NCBI GenBank assembly: GCA_017482355.1
Contig: JAFUNJ010000010.1
Coordinates: 62,001-126,000, forward strand
Source of the DNA: Clostridia bacterium
GTDB lineage: Bacteria; Bacillota; Clostridia; Oscillospirales; CAG-272
Length of the DNA: 64,000 nt
Reading direction: 5' to 3'
Shown here: positions 58,158-64,000 of the stretch, piece after piece
Numbering within the stretch: position 1 is the stretch's first letter
How the letters are laid out: every line of letters begins with the position of its first letter
Translations under genes and position numbers: made by a program
The notes under the pieces: generated by a model
Seen by the model: the letters and a program-made list of their open reading frames with translations, nothing else
What the model was told of the DNA's origin: nothing
Database searches by the model: none

Positions 58158-58186
58158 TTGCATTACGGTGAAAAATAAGTTATAAT
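58158..58186 (+). promoter_or_regulatory. Promoter of the CofE-like gene
   Basis: TTGCAT (58158-58163), 17 bases and TATAAT (58181-58186). Confidence 0.65.
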
Positions 58187-58245
58187 AATGTGTTGGTATG
58201 AATCGGACTTAACCGATATTCAATTCTGAAAAAGAGGGAATCAAT

Positions 58246-59448
58246 ATGTCAGAGAACGTAAGAAGAGTGGGAACGGTATCGAGAGGTATCCGTTGTCCTA
58301 TTATAAGAAAAGGAGACGACCTTGCTAGGATCGTTGCGGACAGCGTTATTGAGGCGGCTGAATGCGAGGGCTTCGAGCTTCGCGATAAGGACGTTATCTC
58401 GGTAACCGAGAGCGTTGTTGCACGTGCGCAGGGTAACTATGCGTCGGTACAGGATATTGCCGACGACGTAAAGGCAAAGCTCGGCGGCGGAACTGTCGGC
58501 GTGCTTTTCCCGATACTCTCCCGTAACCGTTTTGCAATATGCCTTAAGGGTATCGCAATGGGCGCGAAGAAGATCGTTCTTATGCTCAGTTACCCCTCCG
58601 ACGAGGTCGGAAATTCCCTTATGGATATGGATATGCTTGACGAGTCGGGCGTTAACCCCTATTCGGATCTGCTTACTCTTGAGCGTTACCGTGAGCTTTT
58701 CGGCGAAAATCCGCTTGAATTTACAGGCGTTGATTACGTTGCGTATTACGAGCAGCTTATCAAGGAATGCGGAGCTGAAGCGGAGATACTCTTCGGAAAT
58801 CGCCCCGAAATGATACTTCCGTATGCAGACCATATCATTAACTGCGATATTCACTCTCGCGCAAGAACGAAGCGTATCCTCCGTGCAGGCGGTGCGAAGG
58901 TCGTTTGCGGTCTTGACGATATTCTTACCGCGTCTGTAAACGGTAGCGGTTATAACGAAAATTACGGTCTCCTCGGCTCGAACAAGAGTACCGAGGACAG
59001 CATAAAGCTTTTCCCGCGCGACTGCCGTCCTGTTGTTGATAACATTCAGAAGTATATTCTCGAAGCAACAGGTAAGCACGTCGAGGTAATGATTTACGGC
59101 GACGGTGCATTTAAGGACCCTCGCGGAAAGATATGGGAGCTTGCAGACCCGGTAGTTTCTCCCGCGTTTACCGACGGACTCATCGGTACGCCGAACGAGC
59201 TCAAGCTCAAGTACCTTGCCGATAACGACTTCAAGGATCTTTCGGGTGAGGAACTCAGAAAAGCGATCTCTGAAAGCATAAAGAAGAAGGACGGCTCGTC
59301 GCTCGTCGGAAATATGGCGGCACAGGGAACGACTCCCCGTCAGCTCACCGACCTGATCGGCTCGCTCTGCGACCTCACCTCGGGCTCGGGCGACAAGGGA
59401 ACTCCAGTCGTTCTCGTTCAGGGATATTTCGACAATTACACTAACTAA
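58246..59448 (+). CDS. Coenzyme F420-0:L-glutamate ligase (CofE)-like protein
   Basis: The 400-residue protein resembles the CofE/FbiB ligase fold in its first half: VGTVSRGIRCPIIRKGDDLARIV, LRDKDVISVTESVVARAQGN and FPILSRNRFAICLKGIAMGAKKIVLML. The later part contains EVMIYGDGAFKDPRGKIWELADPVV. No other F420 biosynthesis gene is in the window, and Clostridia of this type generally lack F420, so the substrate is probably another one. It is monocistronic with its own promoter and terminator. Confidence 0.82.
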   Translation: MSENVRRVGTVSRGIRCPIIRKGDDLARIVADSVIEAAECEGFELRDKDVISVTESVVARAQGNYASVQDIADDVKAKLGGGTVGVLFPILSRNRFAICLKGIAMGAKKIVLMLSYPSDEVGNSLMDMDMLDESGVNPYSDLLTLERYRELFGENPLEFTGVDYVAYYEQLIKECGAEAEILFGNRPEMILPYADHIINCDIHSRARTKRILRAGGAKVVCGLDDILTASVNGSGYNENYGLLGSNKSTEDSIKLFPRDCRPVVDNIQKYILEATGKHVEVMIYGDGAFKDPRGKIWELADPVVSPAFTDGLIGTPNELKLKYLADNDFKDLSGEELRKAISESIKKKDGSSLVGNMAAQGTTPRQLTDLIGSLCDLTSGSGDKGTPVVLVQGYFDNYTN

Positions 59449-59453
59449 AAAAG

Positions 59454-59486
59454 AAGGAGAACCGTGAGAGGTTCTCCTTTTTCTTA
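59454..59486. terminator. Terminator between the CofE-like and ylmC genes
   Basis: AAGGAGAACC (59454-59463) pairs with GGTTCTCCTT (59470-59479), followed by TTTC; it lies between convergent genes. Confidence 0.8.
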
Positions 59487-59729
59487 TTGTTTAACTATCG
59501 GATCCTTCATTTTAACGATAATAAGATCCTCGCCGATATGTTCAATGCAAGCCCACGGTATTTTTATGTTTGGTGCCTTTGAAAAAAGTCCGCCCTCGCC
59601 CGGAATGATAATTGATACCAGTCGCGCGTCGCAAATGTCAAGCTCAATGTCGGATACGTAACCGAGGCGCTTTCCGGTGGTTATGTTTATAACCTCTTTG
59701 TTTTTAAGCTCGGTAAGAAAACAGTCCAT
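59484..59729 (-). CDS. YlmC/YmxH family PRC-barrel protein
   Basis: The 81-residue protein is a single PRC-barrel: FLTELKNKEVINITTGKRLGYVSDIELDICDARLVSIIIPGEGG, then IKIPWACIEHIGEDLIIV. It belongs to the sporulation-associated YlmC/YmxH family. The start at 59729 follows GAGGAG; a TTG 27 bases upstream overlaps that site. It is divergent from spoIVA. Confidence 0.88.
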   Translation of the reverse strand: MDCFLTELKNKEVINITTGKRLGYVSDIELDICDARLVSIIIPGEGGLFSKAPNIKIPWACIEHIGEDLIIVKMKDPIVKQ

Positions 59730-59788
59730 ATTTTTCTCCTCGTTTCTTTTTTTCAATAGTTATGCCGAAAGAAGTTTTTTAATGACTT

Positions 59789-59818
59789 GTCATATAAGAA
59801 AAAACAAGCGCATAATAT
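59789..59818 (+). promoter_or_regulatory. Putative sigma-E promoter of spoIVA
   Basis: GTCATATA (59789-59796), 14 bases and CATAATAT (59811-59818) resemble the mother-cell sigma-E consensus (about GTCATATT and CATACAAT). The position fits a gene controlled by sigma E in Bacillus. Confidence 0.45.
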
Positions 59819-59874
59819 TGAACAAAAAGAGGCAGAACGGCTCCGCCGTCGCTATGAGAGAAAGGTATCAGAAG

Positions 59875-61353
59875 ATGATGAATTCAAATATTTACCGCGA
59901 TATTGCCGAGCGCACGGGAGGGAACATCTATATAGGAGTTGTCGGGCCTGTGCGAACGGGAAAATCGACCTTTATCAAGCGCTTTATGGAAAACCTGGTG
60001 CTACCGAATATCGAAAACAACTTCGACCGTGAGCGTGCGCGTGACGAAATGCCGCAGAGCGCGGCAGGAAAGACCGTTATGACGGCAGAGCCGAAGTTCA
60101 TTCCCGACGAGGCGGTCGAGATCGTGCTATCCGATAACGCGCGTCTGTCGGTGCGAATGGTAGACTGTGTCGGTTACATTGTTCCCGAGGCGATGGGACA
60201 TATCGAAAACGGCGGCCCTCGAATGGTCAGCACACCCTGGCGCGAAGCGCCAATGCCCTTTACGGAGGCGGCTGAATACGGTACGCGTAAGGTCATAACC
60301 GATCATTCGACGATCGGCGTCGTTGTGACGACCGACGGTACTATCGGAGAGATTGGCAGACAGAACTACGTCGAAGCCGAAAAGCGGATCGTAAACGAGC
60401 TTAAGGAGATGGGAAAGCCGTTTGCAGTTATTATGAACTCGGCTGATCCGTCGCGCGACGAGAGCATTCGCCTCGCTACCGAGATCGAAAGGGAATACGG
60501 AGTGCCCGTTGCACTTGTAAACTGCCTTGAGCTGAACAGCGAGGATATCAAGCATATTCTTGAAATGATACTTATGGAGTTCCCGATAAGACAGATCTCA
60601 GTCGATGTTCCGCTTTGGCTCTGCGCACTCGGTGACGACCATCCGATCTACGTTTCGGTAAGGGACAGCGTACTTACTTTGGCCTCCGAAATACGGAAGA
60701 TAGCTGACGTTAAGGGAGCTTTTGACGGCATTATCGAAAACGAATATATTGAAAGCGGCGTTATTACCGAAATAGATCTCGGTACAGGCGACGCACGGCT
60801 CAATATACGTCTACCGCAGGAGCTTTACTATAAGACTCTCGGCGAAATGACAGGATTTGAGATCACGGGCGAGGAAACGCTCGTCGGGCTTCTTCGCGAG
60901 CTTTCCGAAATGAAGAAGAAGTACGATAAGATCGCCTCCGCCCTTGACGCCGTGAACGAAAGCGGCTACGGTATCGTTACCCCTGATCTAAGTGAGCTTA
61001 CCCTCGACGAGCCGGAGATAGTCAAGCAGAACGGCGGCTACGGCGTTAAGCTTAAGGCAGGCGGACCGTCCATCCACATGATAAAGGCGCGCATCGAGAC
61101 CGAGATAAATCCGATCGTCGGCACCGAGGCGCAGTCCGAGGAGCTTGTGAACAGAATGACCGAGGAATACAGCGAGGAACCGAGCAAGATATGGGAATCC
61201 AATATCTTCGGCAAGACCTTACACGAACTTGTCGAGGACGGACTCACGTCAAAGCTCGAGCATATGCCGCCCGAAGCGCGCGAGCGACTCAGTGAAACTC
61301 TCGAAAAGGTAATAAACGAGGGCAGCGGAGGACTTATTTGTATAATTCTCTGA
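59875..61353 (+). CDS. spoIVA: Stage IV sporulation protein A (spore coat ATPase)
   Basis: The 492-residue protein has the same length as the Bacillus protein. It opens with NIYRDIAERTGGNIYIGVVGPVRTGKSTFIKRFME (Walker A), followed by MVDCVGYIVPEAMGH and a long C-terminal part ending GLICIIL, the spore-surface anchor. It polymerises on the forespore to base the coat. The start at 59875 follows AAAGG by 10 bases; 59878 is equally possible. Confidence 0.96.
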   Translation: MMNSNIYRDIAERTGGNIYIGVVGPVRTGKSTFIKRFMENLVLPNIENNFDRERARDEMPQSAAGKTVMTAEPKFIPDEAVEIVLSDNARLSVRMVDCVGYIVPEAMGHIENGGPRMVSTPWREAPMPFTEAAEYGTRKVITDHSTIGVVVTTDGTIGEIGRQNYVEAEKRIVNELKEMGKPFAVIMNSADPSRDESIRLATEIEREYGVPVALVNCLELNSEDIKHILEMILMEFPIRQISVDVPLWLCALGDDHPIYVSVRDSVLTLASEIRKIADVKGAFDGIIENEYIESGVITEIDLGTGDARLNIRLPQELYYKTLGEMTGFEITGEETLVGLLRELSEMKKKYDKIASALDAVNESGYGIVTPDLSELTLDEPEIVKQNGGYGVKLKAGGPSIHMIKARIETEINPIVGTEAQSEELVNRMTEEYSEEPSKIWESNIFGKTLHELVEDGLTSKLEHMPPEARERLSETLEKVINEGSGGLICIIL

Positions 61354-61362
61354 ATAAATGAT

Positions 61363-61396
61363 AAACGGACGAAATGGATCTATTTCGTCCGTTTTT
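61363..61396 (+). terminator. Terminator of spoIVA
   Basis: A 13-bp stem (61363-61375 with 61382-61394) with a GGATCT loop and T-run. Confidence 0.85.
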
Positions 61397-61426
61397 TCAA
61401 AATGTTAAAAATATTGATTTTTATCA

Positions 61427-61455
61427 TTGACTTTGTATTTTATAATTGGTATAAT
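61427..61455 (+). promoter_or_regulatory. Promoter of the GH35 gene
   Basis: TTGACT (61427-61432), 17 bases and TATAAT (61450-61455). Confidence 0.75.
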
Positions 61456-61496
61456 GATAAAAGTAAAATGTTCTCACACGAAAGAGAGGGAAAATT

Positions 61497-63281
61497 ATGC
61501 CAAATTTGACTTTTAAGGGCAAGCAGTTCTATATGGACGGTGAGCCGATCGAAATTATCTCGGGCACTATGCACTACTTCCGTATACCCGAGGATTATTG
61601 GTACGACCGTCTCCTTAAGCTCAAGGAGTGCGGCTTCAACACCGTTGAGACCTATACCTGCTGGAACCTTCACGAGCCGGAGGAGGGAAAGTTCGACTTT
61701 ACCGGTATGCTTGATATTGAAAAGTACGTTCAGACCGCGACCGATCTCGGACTTTACGTAATTCTCCGTCCCGGTCCTTACATCTGCGCAGAATGGGATT
61801 GCGGCGGTCTTCCCGCATGGCTTCTTACCTACCGTGATATAGACATACGTTGCAATAACGAGGTTTATCTCTCTAAGGTAGACAGATACTATAAGGAGCT
61901 TCTTACCCGTCTTAATAAGCATTTCTCGGGTAACGGCGGTAACATCGTAATGATCCAGGTCGAGAATGAGTACGGCAGCTTCGGTTCCGATAAGGAATAT
62001 CTCCGTGCTGTAGCTGCTATGTATGAAAAGTACGATGCGAAGGCACTCTACTTTACCTCCGACGGTCCTACATACACCATGCTCAACGGCGGTACTCTCC
62101 CCGAATATCTCGCAGTTGCAAACTTCGGCTCAAATCCCAAGGAGCAGTTCAAGAAGCTCGAGGAATACCGTCCCGATCAGCCCCTTATGTGCGGCGAGTA
62201 TTGGAACGGTTGGTTCGACCAGTGGGAAAAGAACGCAGTTACCCGTGACTATATGACCTGCGTTAACGACCTTAAGGACTTCCTTGAGATCGACGCGTCG
62301 ATCAACGTGTATATGTTCCACGGTGGCACGAACTTTAACTTTTGGGCAGGCGCGAACATGTACGATAAGGTGTTCTTCGATACCACGAGCTACGATTACG
62401 GCTCACCCGTTTCCGAGGCAGGAGACCGTACTCCCATGTACTACGCTTTCCGCGATGCAATTATCGCAAAATACGGCGAGGATAAGGTTCCCCCGCTCAC
62501 CGCAAAGGAAAGCGAGAAGAAGGCGTACGGTAAGGTCACGATGACCAAGACTGCGGCTCTCTTCGATAACCTCGACAATATCGGTAAGAAGTTCCGCGCT
62601 CCTGCGCCGAGACCTATGGAGGACTTCGGTCAGGCGTTCGGATACATCCTGTATAGCGCAGAGATCCCCGGTCCGATGGAGGGATGGCCGCTTCATATCG
62701 ACGAGCTCCACGACAGAGCAAATATCTACGTAAACGGCGAATATAAGGCAACCTACCATAGAAATAATCCCGTTAAGGACGAAGAGGCAGTTTCTATTCC
62801 GATCGGATTCGGCGAAAGTGCAAAGCTCGACGTTCTCGTTGAGAACCAGGGACGTATCAACTACGGTCCCTTCATGGCTGACCGTAAGGGATGCACACGC
62901 ATCCGCTTCGCACAGTGTCAGCACCACGGTTGGGATGTCTACACGCTCCCGATGAATAACCTCGAAAAGCTTGATTTCAAGCCCATCGAGAACGTTCCTA
63001 CCGAAGAAAGTCCCCTCGTCGGTCCTAACTTCTTCAAGGCAGAGCTTGAAATTGAGGGTAAGCCCTGCGATACTTTCCTTAAGCTTGACGGCTTCACCAA
63101 GGGCTTCGTAACCGTAAACGGCTTCAACCTCGGCAGATACTGGAAGATCGGTCCGCAAAAGACTCTCTACGTTCCCGCTCCTATCCTCAAGGAAGGCGTA
63201 AACGAGATCATCGTATTCGAGAATGACGAAACCGCTACTCTCGATATCGAATTTACCGACGTTCACGACCTCGGAAGATAA
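61497..63281 (+). CDS. GH35 beta-galactosidase, cytoplasmic
   Basis: The 594-residue enzyme has the GH35 barrel: GEPIEIISGTMHYFRIPEDYW, TYTCWNLHEPEEGKFDF, RPGPYICAEWDCGGLPAWLL, acid/base Glu158 in QVENEYGSFG and nucleophile Glu234 in CGEYWNGWFD. C-terminal beta domains follow (FVTVNGFNLGRYWKIGPQ). No signal peptide, so it acts on imported galactosides. AGAGAGGG precedes the start; codon use suggests strong expression. Confidence 0.94.
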   Translation: MPNLTFKGKQFYMDGEPIEIISGTMHYFRIPEDYWYDRLLKLKECGFNTVETYTCWNLHEPEEGKFDFTGMLDIEKYVQTATDLGLYVILRPGPYICAEWDCGGLPAWLLTYRDIDIRCNNEVYLSKVDRYYKELLTRLNKHFSGNGGNIVMIQVENEYGSFGSDKEYLRAVAAMYEKYDAKALYFTSDGPTYTMLNGGTLPEYLAVANFGSNPKEQFKKLEEYRPDQPLMCGEYWNGWFDQWEKNAVTRDYMTCVNDLKDFLEIDASINVYMFHGGTNFNFWAGANMYDKVFFDTTSYDYGSPVSEAGDRTPMYYAFRDAIIAKYGEDKVPPLTAKESEKKAYGKVTMTKTAALFDNLDNIGKKFRAPAPRPMEDFGQAFGYILYSAEIPGPMEGWPLHIDELHDRANIYVNGEYKATYHRNNPVKDEEAVSIPIGFGESAKLDVLVENQGRINYGPFMADRKGCTRIRFAQCQHHGWDVYTLPMNNLEKLDFKPIENVPTEESPLVGPNFFKAELEIEGKPCDTFLKLDGFTKGFVTVNGFNLGRYWKIGPQKTLYVPAPILKEGVNEIIVFENDETATLDIEFTDVHDLGR

Positions 63282-63290
63282 TCAATGATG

Positions 63291-63316
63291 AAAAGCCCGC
63301 ATTTGCGGGCTTTTTT
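63291..63316 (+). terminator. Terminator of the GH35 gene
   Basis: AAAAGCCCGC (63291-63300) pairs with GCGGGCTTTT (63305-63314) with two further T. Confidence 0.9.
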
Positions 63317-63430
63317 GATCTATTATTCCGCATCCGTGATTTCCTGTCGAAAATTGGCACAAAAAAGCTCTTTTAAGTATAATAAAAGTGGTAAAAAGGA
63401 AACAAATAACAGCATTTTTGAAAAAAATCA

Positions 63431-63459
63431 TTGACATATTTAATTATCTGATTTATAAT
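63431..63459 (+). promoter_or_regulatory. Promoter of rpsF-ssb
   Basis: TTGACA (63431-63436), 17 bases and TATAAT (63454-63459), 79 bases before rpsF. Confidence 0.8.
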
Positions 63460-63465
63460 AGTAGG

Positions 63466-63530
63466 GTGAAAACTTTTGTTTTCTCCTTGCCGCCGAAATC
63501 ATAGCGGCGGTCTTATGTCCATAAGGAGGT
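63466..63530 (+). promoter_or_regulatory. Leader with hairpins, possible S6:S18 autoregulatory element
   Basis: The leader folds as GAAAAC-TTTT-GTTTTC, then GCCGCC-GAAATCATA-GCGGCGG (63489-63510), then CTTA...TAAG just before AAGGAGG. The CCG-containing hairpin resembles the S6:S18 leader motif of rpsF operons. The match is by general shape only. Confidence 0.45.
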
Positions 63531-63537
63531 GTAAAAA

Positions 63538-63834
63538 ATGGAAAAGAACAACATGTCTTACGAAGTCCTGTTCGTAGTTGATCTTACCCCCGGCGAGGAG
63601 GGCGTTAAAGCTCTTGTTGAGAAGTTTACTTCTCTCATCGCCGATAACGGCACCGTTAACGAGGTTAACGAGTGGGGCAAGCGTCGTCTCGCTTACCCGA
63701 TCAACGATATGAACGACGGTTACTACGTGCTTGTTAATTTCTCCGCTCCCACGGATTTCCCCGCAGAGCTCGAGAGAATTTTCAGCATCACAGACGGTAT
63801 TCTCCGTTCTATGGTAATCGCTAAGGAAGCATAA
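63538..63834 (+). CDS. rpsF: 30S ribosomal protein S6
   Basis: The 98-residue protein has MSYEVLFVVDLTPGEEGV, EVNEWGKRRLAYPINDMNDGYYVLVNFSA and ELERIFSITDGILRSMVIA, the complete S6 sequence pattern. It forms a dimer with S18 in the 30S platform. AAGGAGG lies 9 bases before the ATG. Confidence 0.97.
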   Translation: MEKNNMSYEVLFVVDLTPGEEGVKALVEKFTSLIADNGTVNEVNEWGKRRLAYPINDMNDGYYVLVNFSAPTDFPAELERIFSITDGILRSMVIAKEA

Positions 63835-63848
63835 TTTGGAGGTTTATT

Positions 63849-64000
63849 ATGGCAAGCTTGAATCTTAATAAGGTCGTTTTGGCAGGTCATCTTGCAGCAG
63901 ATCCCGAAATGAGACAGACGCAGAGCGGTATTCCCGTATGCTCTTTCCGTGTAGGCGTTTCCCGCAGATATCAGCCGAAGACAAGCGAAGGTCAGTCGCA
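63849..64000 (+). CDS. ssb: Single-stranded DNA-binding protein (partial, 3' end beyond the window)
   Basis: The first 50 residues are visible: MASLNLNKVVLAGHLAADPEM, RQTQSGIPVCSFRVGVSRRYQ, the OB-fold start of SSB. It follows rpsF by 14 bases with a GGAGG site, in the standard rpsF-ssb-rpsR order. The gene is cut by the window edge. Confidence 0.93.
   Translation, partial: MASLNLNKVVLAGHLAADPEMRQTQSGIPVCSFRVGVSRRYQPKTSEGQS

Overview
The window reads as chromosomal DNA of an anaerobic, endospore-forming, Gram-positive member of the Clostridia (Firmicutes), probably a gut lineage. The evidence is a complete spoIIIAA-AH operon, spoIVA, a SpoVB-like flippase, a YlmC/YmxH protein, sigma-A promoters with TTGACA/TATAAT boxes, strong AGGAGG ribosome binding sites, ECF-type vitamin uptake, many lipoproteins and several glycosidases. 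No phage, transposase, CRISPR array or plasmid feature was seen. The species is not identifiable from the sequence alone.

Layout. 1-3.6 kb: the end of a surface protein, then luxS-mtnN (methyl cycle/AI-2) and recG. 3.7-6.7 kb: yhbY, a DUF1643 protein, a secreted unknown, a short pyrophosphatase-like protein, and an S23/IVP-like four-helix-bundle gene next to a block of palindromic repeats and tRNA-Arg. 6.9-10.8 kb: tsaE-tsaB-rpiB, a flavin reductase-like protein and citrate synthase. 10.9-12.2 kb: a lipoprotein with CxxC repeats divergent from an XRE regulator, with a palindrome inside the lipoprotein promoter. 12.2-15.0 kb: trkH-trkA potassium uptake. 15.3-18.5 kb: rpmH-rnpA-yidD-yidC-jag, with a tandem-repeat insertion in yidC and no dnaA upstream. 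18.5-24.7 kb: a SpoVB-like gene and spoIIIAA-AH on the minus strand. 24.9-31.7 kb: gdhA, a PrsA-like foldase, a cobalamin riboswitch with a DUF4430 lipoprotein and an ECF S component, a P-loop protein and murA.

32.4-34.3 kb: tRNA-Thr with a decayed duplicate, rsmA and an HD hydrolase. 34.4-40.7 kb: a seven-gene minus-strand catabolic operon (NagA-like, NagB-like, FGGY kinase, TIM-like, SIS, YjbQ and FSA/transaldolase-like) behind one consensus promoter; its substrate is unknown. 40.8-43.4 kb: a tetrahydrofolate riboswitch, folT, and folC fused to a membrane anchor and an extra domain. 43.6-48.9 kb: a lipoprotein, lexA with an SOS box, a membrane protein, family-4 uracil-DNA glycosylase, an AEC transporter and an M24 peptidase. 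48.9-55.8 kb: a GH20 lipoprotein, a candidate structured RNA, and a tandem array of lipoprotein plus short-exported-peptide pairs that ends in a full-length subtilase with FG-GAP-like repeats. 55.9-64 kb: a GH4 glycosidase with an AraC regulator, a CofE-like protein, ylmC, spoIVA, a GH35 beta-galactosidase and the start of rpsF-ssb.

The most unusual material is the 34-41 kb sugar operon, the FolC fusion, the 50.6-55.8 kb surface array, the operator inside the CxxC-lipoprotein promoter, and the repeat insertion in YidC. All assignments come from reading motifs and gene order by eye; no database search was run.
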